In this document: positions 33,625-42,193 of the stretch, in pieces
Numbering within the stretch: the first letter of the stretch is position 1
How the letters are laid out: the number at the start of each line of letters is the position of its first letter
Notes under the pieces: model-generated
Databases searched by the model: none
What the model was told of the DNA's origin: nothing
Seen by the model: only the letters and a program-made list of their open reading frames with translations
Source: Halieaceae bacterium UBA5085
Lineage (GTDB): Bacteria; Pseudomonadota; Gammaproteobacteria; Pseudomonadales; Halieaceae
Direction: 5' to 3'
Length of the DNA: 44,842 nt
NCBI GenBank assembly: GCA_002414665.1
Contig: DIAF01000011.1
Span: 208,954-253,795 of the forward strand
Program-made: the position numbers and the translations under genes

Positions 33625-35173
33625 AGCGACAATTGCAACAGCGGTCATCATGCTTGGCCTCGGATTGGCCGGCGGCTACTGGTTATCTCAGGACATCACA
33701 GGCGACACAGTCGCTGAGGAGGGCGGCCCCGAGCCGCTTTACTACCGTAATCCAATGAACCCAAGCGTCACCTCGCCCGTCCCGGCGCAGGACTCGATGG
33801 GGATGGACTATATCCCCGTATACGCGGAGGAGGGGAGTAGGTCTCGCGACCGCGATATTTTGTACTACCGAAACCCGATGAACCCGTCGGTCACTTCGCC
33901 TACCCCCATGAAGGATTCCATGGGTATGGACTATGTACCGGTGTACGCCGAAGGCGAGAGTAGCGATGTCGTCGGCACAGTAAAGATCGATCCTGTGGTC
34001 GTTCAGAATATCGGAGTTCGCACCGCGATAGCGAAATCTGAATCCATAAGCCGGACTATAAGAACCGTTGGTCGCGTTGACTTAAATGAGGAACGCATGG
34101 CGCGGCTTCATCCAAAAGTACAGGGCTGGATAGAGGAGCTGTACGTTGACAAGACTGGTGAAGCTGTCGCATCCGACGACATACTCCTGAGCATCTACTC
34201 CCCGCAGTTGGTTTCCACCCAGCAGGAATACCTACTGGCACTGAACAATCTGGCTGCGCTGGGAGAGAGCCCCTTTGAAGAAATTCGCGAGGGTGCCAAG
34301 AACTTGGTGAGGAGTTCGCGTGAACGGTTGCAGTTTTTGGATGTACCCGAACACCAGATAGAGGAGTTAGAGAAAAGTCGGGAGATCAAGAAGAGCATTC
34401 ACATTCACTCGCCTGTGGATGGCACGGTGCTGCGAATTGGGGTTCGTCAAGGACAGCATGTAACGCCCCAGCAAGAGCTCTACATGCTGGCCGACCTGAG
34501 AGAAGTATGGGTACTGGCTGACATCTATGAAAACGAGATTCCTTGGATAAATGTCGGCGACGAGGTGGAAATGACGCTCACATCTGTACCCGGTAAGACC
34601 TTTACAGGTGAAGTGGCTTACATCTACCCCTATTCGGAGGCAAAGACCCGGACCACCAAAGTGAGACTGGTGTTCGACAATCCTGACCTCCTGCTCCGGC
34701 CCGATATGTTCTCCAAGGTAAAGATACTGTCCGACACGCGCACCAACTCCATTGTCGTGCCATCAGAGGCAGTCGTGCGCTCTGGAGGCAACCCGCAGAT
34801 ATTTGTCGTCAGGGAGCCCGGAAAGTTTGAGCCCAGAACTGTGAGGCTAGGCGTGGAATCAGGCGGTCGCGTCGAGGTACTAGACGGTGTTGCTGATGGA
34901 GAAGAGGTGGTGACATCGGCGCAGTTCCTGGTTGACTCCGAATCAAATCTGCGCGAGGCCACCGCCAAAATGATGGACGCACTTAAAGGCGAAGATCTTC
35001 AAACTGAGACTGATCACTCCGCGCACTCAGGTGATCGCGAGAACATGGATGGAAACGATTCTGAAATGTCTGAGGCGCAGGGCGGTGCTCGTAGCGATAC
35101 GGGGCATGAGATAAGCGAGGAACCAGACCATGAGATGGGCGAAGACGCTCACGGAGGAATGGTTCATGATTAA
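33617..35173 (+). CDS. cusB: Cu/Ag efflux membrane-fusion protein with duplicated metal-binding module
   Basis: 518 residues. N-terminal anchor (1-24), then two nearly identical heavy-metal-binding modules in tandem, residues about 41-70 and 82-111, each YYRNPMNPSVTSP ... DSMGMDY(I/V)PVYAE. The adaptor core (barrel-sandwich, alpha-hairpin, beta-barrel) runs to about 440. The C-terminal tail is acidic and His/Met-containing (DHSAHSGDRENMDG, DHEMGEDAHGGMVHD) and lacks the CusF domain present in the first CusB. Doubling of the module should raise metal capacity near the pump entrance. The stop overlaps the cusA start by 8 bases. Confidence 0.9.
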   Translation: MSKATIATAVIMLGLGLAGGYWLSQDITGDTVAEEGGPEPLYYRNPMNPSVTSPVPAQDSMGMDYIPVYAEEGSRSRDRDILYYRNPMNPSVTSPTPMKDSMGMDYVPVYAEGESSDVVGTVKIDPVVVQNIGVRTAIAKSESISRTIRTVGRVDLNEERMARLHPKVQGWIEELYVDKTGEAVASDDILLSIYSPQLVSTQQEYLLALNNLAALGESPFEEIREGAKNLVRSSRERLQFLDVPEHQIEELEKSREIKKSIHIHSPVDGTVLRIGVRQGQHVTPQQELYMLADLREVWVLADIYENEIPWINVGDEVEMTLTSVPGKTFTGEVAYIYPYSEAKTRTTKVRLVFDNPDLLLRPDMFSKVKILSDTRTNSIVVPSEAVVRSGGNPQIFVVREPGKFEPRTVRLGVESGGRVEVLDGVADGEEVVTSAQFLVDSESNLREATAKMMDALKGEDLQTETDHSAHSGDRENMDGNDSEMSEAQGGARSDTGHEISEEPDHEMGEDAHGGMVHD

Positions 35174-38100
35174 GGCGATCATCAATGCGTCCCTGCGTGA
35201 TCGATTTATGGTTCTGGTGGCGACCTTCATTATCGGCGTGGTCGGCATTTTCTCTTATAAGAACGTTCCGCTGGACGCGATTCCCGATTTGTCGGATGTC
35301 CAGGTCATCATCTTTACGAAGTACCCGGGGCAGTCGCCGCAGGTTGTGGAAGATCAGGTGACCTATCCGCTGACAACCTCGATGTTGGCTGTTCCCGATA
35401 CGAAAGTTGTGCGGGGCTATTCGTTTTTTGGCCTGTCGTTTGTTTATATTATTTTTGAAGATGGCACTGACATGTACTGGGCACGCTCGCGTGTTCTCGA
35501 ATCAATCAATTACGTCAGCGGACGATTGCCTCAGGGTGTTACGCCCACATTGGGGCCCGATGCAACCGGCGTGGGATGGGTCTATGAATATGCGTTGGTC
35601 GATAGAAGCGGTAAACACGACCTGGCGGAGCTTCGCTCTTTGCAGGATTGGTATCTCCGCTACCCACTTCAGACGGTAGATGGCGTATCGGAGGTTGCAT
35701 CTGTTGGTGGCTTCGTCAAGCAATACCAGGTCGAAGTAGATCCCAATGCACTACTTCGCTACAACATTCCCCTTGGCAAAGTCACGATGGCGATCAAGAT
35801 GTCCAATAAGGACGTAGGTGGCCGCCTGGTCGAGATGGCCGAGACCGAGTACATGGTGCGGGGTCTGGGCTATATACAATCCATCGATGATCTCAACTCG
35901 ATACCCGTCTCCGTTGATGACAATGGTACGCCAATCCGTCTGCGAGATGTCGCGAATGTGCAGATCGGCCCTGAACTGCGGCGCGGACTCGTGGATCTCA
36001 ATGGAGAGGGCGAGGTTGCGGGTGGTGTAGTCATTATGCGCTTTGGTGAAAACGCGCTGGCAACAATTCAGGCTGTGCGGGCAAAACTGGAAGAGCTGAA
36101 AGCAGGGCTTCCCGAGGGCGTTGAGATCGTCCCAGTCTACGACCGTGGTGATTTGATTGAGCGAGCGGTTGACAGCCTCAACACATCACTCGCCCAGGAA
36201 CTGGTTATCGTAAGCATCGTGGTGATTTTGTTCTTGCTACACGCGCGCTCTGCGTTTGTAGTCATTATCACTCTGCCTTTGGGCGTTCTGATGGCCTTTA
36301 TCGTGATGCGGGTCCAGGGCCTTAACGCCAACATCATGTCTTTAGGTGGGATCGCAATCACCATCGGGACCATGGTGGACGGTGCCATTGTGATGGTGGA
36401 GAACGCGCATAGCCGACTTGCCATGGCTCGCGACGCCAAGGGCAGTGATCTCCCGATCGAGGAGCGTTGGAAAACGATCGGCGAGTCTTGTCAGGAAGTA
36501 GGCCCAGCTCTGTTTTTCTCCCTTCTTGTGATTACTGTATCGTTTCTCCCCATTTTCACGATGCAAGCGCAAGAAGGAAGGCTTTTTAGTCCGCTGGCTT
36601 TCACCGCGACCTATGCCATGGCGGCCTCGGCAATACTGGCCATCACACTGGTACCGGTAATGATGGGTTACTTTCTGCGAGGCAAGATCATTGCGGAGCA
36701 CAAAAACCCGTTGAACCGCGCGCTCCATGCACTCCATCGGCCTGCTTTGAAAACGGCGATGCGCTGGAGGGTAGTGACTGTCGTGTGTGCTATAGCGCTT
36801 CTAGGCGCTACCTACTACCCCTATTCCAAACTGGGCAGCGAGTTCATGCCGCCGCTCGATGAGGGCGACATACTGTATATGCCCACAACGTTCCCCGGAA
36901 TATCGATCACCAAGGCAAAGGAACTGTTGCAACAAACGGACAAAATACTCGCCACGTTCCCCGAGGTACATCATGTGTTTGGCAAGGTCGGCCGTGCAGA
37001 AACTGCGACTGACTCCGCGCCACTGGCAATGATCGAAACCACTGTGCGGTTGAAACCAAAAGAGGAATGGCCCGATCCGGGCAAAACAACGAAAGAGCTG
37101 ATGAGCGAGATGGACGCCGCGATCCAGTTTCCTGGTCTCGCCAACGCATGGACCATGCCGATCAAGACGCGCATCGACATGCTTTCTACTGGCATCAAAA
37201 CGCCCATCGGCATCAAAGTATCGGGGCCTGATCTCAATGTCCTGCAGGAAGTCTCTCAGGACATTGAGCAGGCCATGAAAACGCTTCCCGAGACGACCTC
37301 CGCGTTTGGGGACCGCGCAGTCGGTGGCTACTACCTCGATTTTGACATCAATCGGGAAAGTGCCGCGCGCTATGGACTCACGGTTGGCGCAGTACAGGAC
37401 GTTATTCAAAGCGCTATCGGGGGCATGAATATCACCGAAACCGTGGAGGGATTGGAACGCTATCCCGTAAATCTGCGCTACCCCAGAGAGCTTCGGGATG
37501 ATCTGGAAACCCTCAAGCGCGTGATTATACCCACACCAACCGGTGCGCAAATTCCTCTCGCTCTGGTAGCCGAGATCAACTATACGAGAGGTCCGCCGGT
37601 CATCAAGAGTGAAGATGCGAGACCCAACGCCTGGATCTATGTAGACATATCAACATCAGACATTGGCGGATTCGTGACTAAGGCCAAAGAGGTTGTTAAC
37701 CAGCAGGTCGACATTCCGGCTGGTTATACGCTGACGTGGTCGGGCCAATTCGAGTACATGGAAAGAGCGGCGAAACGGCTTAGCATCGTAGCGCCTGCAA
37801 CGCTGTTCATTATTTTTCTGTTGCTCTACTTCAACTTTCGCAATGTTATCGAGCCGGTTGTCGTGATGATATCGATACCCTTTGGTCTGATAGGTGGAAT
37901 CTGGCTCATCTATTTCAACGACTACAACGTGTCGGTTGCGGTAGCGGTTGGGTTCATTGCGTTGGCGGGCATGGCGGCAGAGATTGGCGTGCTTGTGTTG
38001 AGCTTTATCGATACAGAAATTGCCGAGCGCAGAAGTGAAAGCGCAAGGCGTCTTACATTAGAGGAGATTCGGGATTCTGTACTGAACGCAACATCTAAAC

Positions 38101-38360
38101 GAGTAAGGCCGGTAGCAATGACCGCCATTTCCACGATGGCGGGTTTGATACCAATCATGTTGAGTAGTGGCACAGGATCAGATGTCACCCATCGAATCGC
38201 CGCGCCCATGCTCGGCGGAATGCTGACCGTGATGATACTCAATCTGCTGGTGCTGCCTGTGATTTATAGCTTTGTTCTCCAGTTTCAGGAAAAGCGACGC
38301 GTTGTGGCCGATAGCTCTGAAGTACAGGCCGCAGATGGGCCAGCAGGTTCGGTTTCATGA
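35166..38360 (+). CDS. cusA: second Cu/Ag RND efflux pump inner-membrane protein
   Basis: 1064 residues from the ATG at 35166 (GGAGGAA 7 bases upstream; the open frame starts 12 codons earlier). HME-RND pump with TM4 signature GGIAITIGTMVDGAIVMVEN and the three-Met metal site: M572 (YMPTTFPG), M622 (AMIETT) and M672 (IDMLSTGIK). This again indicates monovalent Cu/Ag. It shares layout with the protein at 5244 but differs throughout, so recent duplication is unlikely. Its TGA overlaps the ATG of the channel-like gene. Confidence 0.93.
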   Translation: MIKAIINASLRDRFMVLVATFIIGVVGIFSYKNVPLDAIPDLSDVQVIIFTKYPGQSPQVVEDQVTYPLTTSMLAVPDTKVVRGYSFFGLSFVYIIFEDGTDMYWARSRVLESINYVSGRLPQGVTPTLGPDATGVGWVYEYALVDRSGKHDLAELRSLQDWYLRYPLQTVDGVSEVASVGGFVKQYQVEVDPNALLRYNIPLGKVTMAIKMSNKDVGGRLVEMAETEYMVRGLGYIQSIDDLNSIPVSVDDNGTPIRLRDVANVQIGPELRRGLVDLNGEGEVAGGVVIMRFGENALATIQAVRAKLEELKAGLPEGVEIVPVYDRGDLIERAVDSLNTSLAQELVIVSIVVILFLLHARSAFVVIITLPLGVLMAFIVMRVQGLNANIMSLGGIAITIGTMVDGAIVMVENAHSRLAMARDAKGSDLPIEERWKTIGESCQEVGPALFFSLLVITVSFLPIFTMQAQEGRLFSPLAFTATYAMAASAILAITLVPVMMGYFLRGKIIAEHKNPLNRALHALHRPALKTAMRWRVVTVVCAIALLGATYYPYSKLGSEFMPPLDEGDILYMPTTFPGISITKAKELLQQTDKILATFPEVHHVFGKVGRAETATDSAPLAMIETTVRLKPKEEWPDPGKTTKELMSEMDAAIQFPGLANAWTMPIKTRIDMLSTGIKTPIGIKVSGPDLNVLQEVSQDIEQAMKTLPETTSAFGDRAVGGYYLDFDINRESAARYGLTVGAVQDVIQSAIGGMNITETVEGLERYPVNLRYPRELRDDLETLKRVIIPTPTGAQIPLALVAEINYTRGPPVIKSEDARPNAWIYVDISTSDIGGFVTKAKEVVNQQVDIPAGYTLTWSGQFEYMERAAKRLSIVAPATLFIIFLLLYFNFRNVIEPVVVMISIPFGLIGGIWLIYFNDYNVSVAVAVGFIALAGMAAEIGVLVLSFIDTEIAERRSESARRLTLEEIRDSVLNATSKRVRPVAMTAISTMAGLIPIMLSSGTGSDVTHRIAAPMLGGMLTVMILNLLVLPVIYSFVLQFQEKRRVVADSSEVQAADGPAGSVS

Positions 38361-38848
38361 TTATTGCGATCGCGTTAGCGTTCGGGCTGGTCGCCTTGAC
38401 GTTTATGTTTCATTACCGGGCGTTACTTTGGCTGGGATCAAGAGCTACCCAGTTTAGAATTTCTACGCAGGCAAAAGTGCTATTTGTCGTTGTGACGCTC
38501 TTTCTGGTACATATAGCAGAGATCGGAATGTATGCGATCACCTACGGTGTCTCTGTCTCCGTTCTGGAGCTTGGAGTTTTTCAAGGTGCCTTGATCACGG
38601 ATGCGATGAGCTATCTCTACTATTCGGGCGTGATTTATACAACGCTTGGCCTGGGTGACATTGAGCCCCAGGGCCACATCCGCTTTATCACAGCCATGGA
38701 AGCACTCAACGGTTTTCTACTTATTACATGGTCTGCGTCATTCACTTTTCTAGCGATGGGGCGTTTTTGGCCATGGGAAAATAGATGCGACAAACCGTTT
38801 GCGCATGTGGACACGACACTTGTCAACGAGAGGGGAAGTAGAAAATGA
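38357..38848 (+). CDS. small K+-channel-like membrane protein in the cus operon
   Basis: 163 residues with a membrane segment at 1-19, another at 41-63, a pore helix (about 80-94) and a last helix at 116-136. Between pore helix and last helix lies TTLGLGD (95-101), very like the K+ channel filter T-x-G-Y/F-G-D with Leu in the aromatic position (Ion_trans_2 family). It is locked into operon 2 by ATGA overlaps on both sides, with cusA before and the DUF411 gene after. A role in charge balance or cation leak during metal export is possible but unproven; ion selectivity cannot be read from sequence. Confidence 0.78.
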   Translation: MIIAIALAFGLVALTFMFHYRALLWLGSRATQFRISTQAKVLFVVVTLFLVHIAEIGMYAITYGVSVSVLELGVFQGALITDAMSYLYYSGVIYTTLGLGDIEPQGHIRFITAMEALNGFLLITWSASFTFLAMGRFWPWENRCDKPFAHVDTTLVNERGSRK

Positions 38849-39351
38849 TTAGAATGAGGAGATTATATGCTGCTAGGGCAGCGGTAGCGGCAATGTTTGC
38901 GATGTTTCTAGTTGTGGCCTGCTCGGAAAAGCAACCTGTTCCCGGTCAGCAAAGCGGGGTCAACATCGTCAAGATGGAGGTGTTCAAGACCCCAACTTGT
39001 GGTTGTTGCAATAAATGGGTAGATCATCTAAAGAACGAAGGGTTCGCAGTGATCACGAAAGATCGGGTGAGTCTTGATGCAATAAAAGAGGGGTACAACA
39101 TAGATCCTCACTACCAGTCGTGCCATACGGGTGTAGTGGATGGATATGTCTTTGAAGGCCATATTCCCGCGAGGTTGATTAGGCAATTTCTAGACGACAT
39201 ACCGGAAGGCGCACTCGGATTAGCAGTGCCCGGCATGCCCATAGGAAGCCCTGGTATGGAAATGGGTGAGCGATTCGATAGCTACGATGTGCTGTTGCTG
39301 AAAAGCGACGGGACCAGCGAAGTATTTTCCCATGTTGATGGCCCAGAATAG
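38845..39351 (+). CDS. DUF411 metal-binding lipoprotein, last gene of operon 2
   Basis: 168 residues. Lipoprotein signal with lipobox VVAC (Cys 26), then the DUF411 domain: TPTCGCCNKW, SCHTGVVDG, FEGHIPARLI, VPGMPIGSPGMEMG. Same Cys/His set as the homologue at 1747, which instead opens operon 1. The start overlaps the channel gene stop as ATGA, so both are translated together. Expected to bind Cu/Ag in the periplasm. Confidence 0.87.
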   Translation: MIRMRRLYAARAAVAAMFAMFLVVACSEKQPVPGQQSGVNIVKMEVFKTPTCGCCNKWVDHLKNEGFAVITKDRVSLDAIKEGYNIDPHYQSCHTGVVDGYVFEGHIPARLIRQFLDDIPEGALGLAVPGMPIGSPGMEMGERFDSYDVLLLKSDGTSEVFSHVDGPE

Positions 39352-39782
39352 GTGGACCGGTGTCTAGTTGATAAGAGCAGGTGGGAGTGTCACGGCCTTT
39401 TTGGTGGCGGTCGTGTTGTTCAATGTAGGCATTTCGATGCACAGTGAAGCCTGTGATGCCCATTGACAAGCTTATATGCAGCAGTGCAGCAACTCCCATC
39501 TGACTTCGGGTGACCTGTAGAGCCTTGCGCAGCTTTCATTTATTGCGGTTCATCGTGAGCATTGGAAGGATCCTTTTTATCAGGCCCTGCTCACCGGGGC
39601 TGCAAGCGCTCAATTTTCCTATTGAGCGGTTTTTTAGCCCGCACTGTTTTTGGCGGGGTTGGCTCGGTTACTGGTGCGTAATTCAGTGAAAATACCCCTT
39701 GCAGGATTCCCATCCGTCACGACCTTCCTGTTGCTGGACCTGGCGTTTATCCTAATGGGTAAGGCGATGTCGGCACTCCAGG
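39352..39782. other. gap between operon 2 and the IS256 remnant
   Basis: Holds the operon 2 terminator at 39607. A 32-codon frame from TTG 39368 to 39466 encodes a possible exported peptide (VTAFLVAVVLFNVG core, SEACDAH end) but lacks a ribosome binding site. Nothing else recognised. Confidence 0.4.
39607..39635 (+). terminator. rho-independent terminator of operon 2
   Basis: Perfect stem CGCTCAAT-TTTCCT-ATTGAGCG followed by G and six T. It is 255 bp after the DUF411 stop. Confidence 0.85.
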
Positions 39783-40484
39783 TAGTGTCCCGTCAAGCGG
39801 TGTAATCCCGGTCTCCATTTTCATCGCGTCAGGCGGCCTTAGACTGTGGCAGTGGGTTGGCCTGGTCTTCCTTGCTCAGCACACGCGCCAACGTCTCTTG
39901 GCTCATGTGGCGGCGTGTCACCTGCCACTCATCTGCTTGCTCAGCCAGCAATGTTCCCACCAGCGGCATGATGGCGGCGTTGTTCGGGAAGATACCGACC
40001 ACCCGTGAGCGGCGTTTGATTTCCTTGTTCAATCGCTCCAGGGAGTTCGTTGGCGCCAGCTCATGCCCATAGCCTGCACCAGCTTCGTCCACCTTGCGAG
40101 TCGATATAGCCTTCACATAGGCCTCCTGCACGACGGCAACCAGCGCTTGCTCCGAGGCCTTGCGAGGTTCAATGAAGCTCGGCAGGTAACTGCCTGTGCG
40201 CAGCTTCGGAATGCGTAACTCCATCGTCCCCAAGCGGGTCACCAGCGTGCGCTCTCGGTAACCGTTGCGCTGGTTGACGCTGTCCTCGCTGCGCTCGTGC
40301 CGACCCGCGCCACAGCGTTGCTCTGCCTCGGCGTCCATAAGCCGTTGCAATACCAACTGGCCCAGCTCTCGGAGCAGGTCATCGTGGTGTCTCTCCGTGT
40401 CTGGTTGTCTCGCAACCTCCAGTTTACGGAGACCCACGGTGGCCGCCACCACCGTGAAGATTTACACCACTCATGGGGACACTA
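39783..40484 (-). mobile_element. internally deleted IS256-family element (about 0.7 kb)
   Basis: Terminal inverted repeats: left TAGTGTCCCGTCAAGCGGTG, right (minus strand) TAGTGTCCCCATGAGTGGTG, sharing TAGTGTCCC and AG-GGTGTAA further in. A full element is about 1.3 kb, so roughly half is missing, all from inside. Flanks GGCACTCC (39772) and GGCACTTC (40486) could be an 8-bp target duplication with one mismatch and slightly shifted ends. Both ends are kept, so it could be moved in trans by an intact relative. Confidence 0.75.
39829..40452 (-). pseudogene. IS256-family transposase with catalytic core deleted
   Basis: 207 codons in one open frame. The first 130 or so match the N-terminus of mutator-type transposases (LVTRLGTMELRIPKLRTGSY, AYVKAISTRKVDE). 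The sequence then jumps to the C-terminal end (TNSLERLNKEIKRRSRVVGIFPN ... LVGTLLAEQ, in outline). About 200 residues holding the first two catalytic Asp are absent. The in-frame deletion means a stable but inactive protein could be made, conceivably a DNA-binding inhibitor. Confidence 0.85.
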
Positions 40485-40692
40485 TGGCACTTCAGAAAGC
40501 GGATATTATTGGTATTTCCTCATTGCCTGTCAGCTTTGAACAATGATTGGGTCGGTGTCAAATCCACCTGAGGGGGGATTCTGGAGCAATTGTTGGTACT
40601 AGAGGTTTTCCTGCTCTTTCTGGGGCTGGCCAGAAGGCAACGGAAAAATGCTCCTGTTGCAGAACCTTCAGGAGAGTTTTTGGGCCCCGGCG

Positions 40693-41100
40693 TCAGCTGT
40701 GGGAAGCCGGAGTAGCCGACAAGTTCCGCAATATGCCGCATTGCTCCACTGTCCGACGGTTTGAGCAACTGAGGCGCAGCATTCTCAGTTGCTCGTTCAG
40801 CTTGGTGAGTTCCTGGATACGCGCCTCCACCTGCTCGATGTGCCTATCCATCATCCGGTTCACGTCGTCGCACTGCGCACCGGGCGAACGGTTTAATGCC
40901 AACAACTGCCGAATCTCCTGCAAACTGAGATCCAGGCTGCGACATTGCTTGATAAACAGCAGTTGCTCAACGGCAGCTTCATCGTATAAGCGAAAATTGC
41001 CTTCACTGCGTTCTGCAGAGGCAATCAAATGCTCCTTTTCATAATGGCGGATGGTTTGCACGGAGAACCCAGTCACTTCCGACACTTCGCCGATTTTCAT
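40693..41100 (-). CDS. cadR: CadR/PbrR-type MerR regulator for divalent metals
   Basis: 135 residues. MerR helix-turn-helix at the start (MKIGEVSEVTGFSVQTIRHYE), dimerising helix 80-110, and the Cys triad of Cd/Pb sensors: Cys 77 (SPGAQCDDV), Cys 112 and Cys 121 (SCSNRRTVEQCGIL). This spacing fits CadR/PbrR and not CueR, ZntR or MerR. It is divergent from the HMA-CDF gene and should twist the 19-bp-spacer promoter at 41119. The short Ser/His tail lacks the His-rich extension of some CadR proteins. Confidence 0.88.
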   Translation of the reverse strand: MKIGEVSEVTGFSVQTIRHYEKEHLIASAERSEGNFRLYDEAAVEQLLFIKQCRSLDLSLQEIRQLLALNRSPGAQCDDVNRMMDRHIEQVEARIQELTKLNEQLRMLRLSCSNRRTVEQCGILRNLSATPASHS

Positions 41101-41118
41101 GATCTTTCATTACTCCGA

Positions 41119-41149
41119 TTGACTCTATAGTTGTTATAGAGTTTATAGT
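41119..41149 (+). promoter_or_regulatory. MerR-type promoter/operator of the HMA-CDF gene
   Basis: The -35 TTGACT (41119-41124) and -10 TATAGT (41144-41149) are 19 bp apart, the over-long spacing that MerR regulators correct. Between them lies an 8-bp dyad ACTCTATA-GTTGT-TATAGAGT (41122-41142). It directs transcription rightward to the gene at 41182. Confidence 0.85.
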
Positions 41150-41181
41150 GGCGGTCTGTACACCCACAAGGGCTTTATTCG

Positions 41182-42087
41182 ATGTCTGACCCGTGCAATG
41201 ACAATTGTCAGAGCAACAAGATTGCCAATGGCCCCACCTCTGCAATAGCCAATACTGATATGGCTTCTCAACATGGCTATGTCAGTGACTACCGAGTGCG
41301 AAAAATGGACTGCCCATCGGAAGAGGGGATGATCCGCATGGCCTTGGACAGTATTGAGCCCCGGGTTTTACTGGAGTTCGATACACCGAATCGGAAGGTG
41401 CGGGTATTCCATGGCGACAATGGGGCTGCCATCGAGGAGAGGATGCGCTCCCTGGGGCTGGGTGCCACGCTCGAAAAAACCACCCCGGTGGGGGAAGAGG
41501 ATCTAGTCTTGGCCAGGGAGAAGGAAGAGGCAACCGCCCAGGTCGAAGCCGGTATTCTGAAGTGGTTGCTGGCCATCAACGGCGTTATGTTCGTGATTGA
41601 ACTGACGGTAGGCTGGCTGGCGCAATCCACTGGCTTGATCGCGGATTCTCTAGACATGTTTGCTGATGCCGCCGTCTACGGCGTGGCACTGTATGCCGTT
41701 GGACACAGTGTGCGGATGAAGCTGCGCGCTGCGCATTTTTCAGGCTGGCTGCAGTTGATTCTGGCGCTGGGAGTCCTGGCTGAAGTCGGGCGGCGATTTG
41801 TCTTCGGCAGCGAACCTGTATCCGCGTTAATGATGGGTTTTGGTGTTGTGGCCCTGGCCGCCAACGTCTGGTGTCTGGTGCTTATCGCAAGAAACCGGCA
41901 CGGCGGCGCACACATGAAAGCAAGTTGGATATTTTCCGCTAATGATGTAATCGCCAATGTGGGGGTTATCGTCGCCGGTGTATTGGTCGCCTGGACGGGT
42001 TCCCGTTATCCCGATCTGGTCATTGGTCTGATCATCGGTCTGATAGTGCTGAATGGCGCCCGGCGTATTCTGCAACTGCGCTATTAG
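41182..42087 (+). CDS. CDF-like cation transporter with N-terminal HMA-like domain
   Basis: 301 residues. The first 30 are polar with Cys (DPCNDNCQSN); about 33-100 form an HMA-like domain with a one-Cys loop (RKMDCPSEEGM). The rest is a cation-diffusion-facilitator membrane core with the TM2 acid pair in DSLDMFADAAVYG and a TM5 site in FSANDVIANVGV. The cytoplasmic zinc-sensing domain of normal CDF proteins is absent; the chain ends just after the last helix. Under CadR/PbrR control, so Cd/Pb/Zn export is expected. The HMA domain may replace the missing C-terminal regulatory domain (inference). Confidence 0.85.
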   Translation: MSDPCNDNCQSNKIANGPTSAIANTDMASQHGYVSDYRVRKMDCPSEEGMIRMALDSIEPRVLLEFDTPNRKVRVFHGDNGAAIEERMRSLGLGATLEKTTPVGEEDLVLAREKEEATAQVEAGILKWLLAINGVMFVIELTVGWLAQSTGLIADSLDMFADAAVYGVALYAVGHSVRMKLRAAHFSGWLQLILALGVLAEVGRRFVFGSEPVSALMMGFGVVALAANVWCLVLIARNRHGGAHMKASWIFSANDVIANVGVIVAGVLVAWTGSRYPDLVIGLIIGLIVLNGARRILQLRY

Positions 42088-42193
42088 TCCTGGCCCTTTC
42101 TCGCTGCTCGGATTCATGCCGGCAGAATTCCGCGCCTGGGCGGCCTATTGAAATAGTCTCCGTTCTTGCCGGTGCTTATGGAGAATTTCTCTC

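Noticed and set aside
36801..37550. 249-codon minus-strand frame inside cusA of operon 2
   Set aside because: Shadow of the pump gene, caused by its base composition; no start signal or recognisable content.
40547..41044. 165-codon plus-strand frame
   Set aside because: Overlaps the CadR/PbrR gene on the opposite strand; its unique 5' part resembles nothing.
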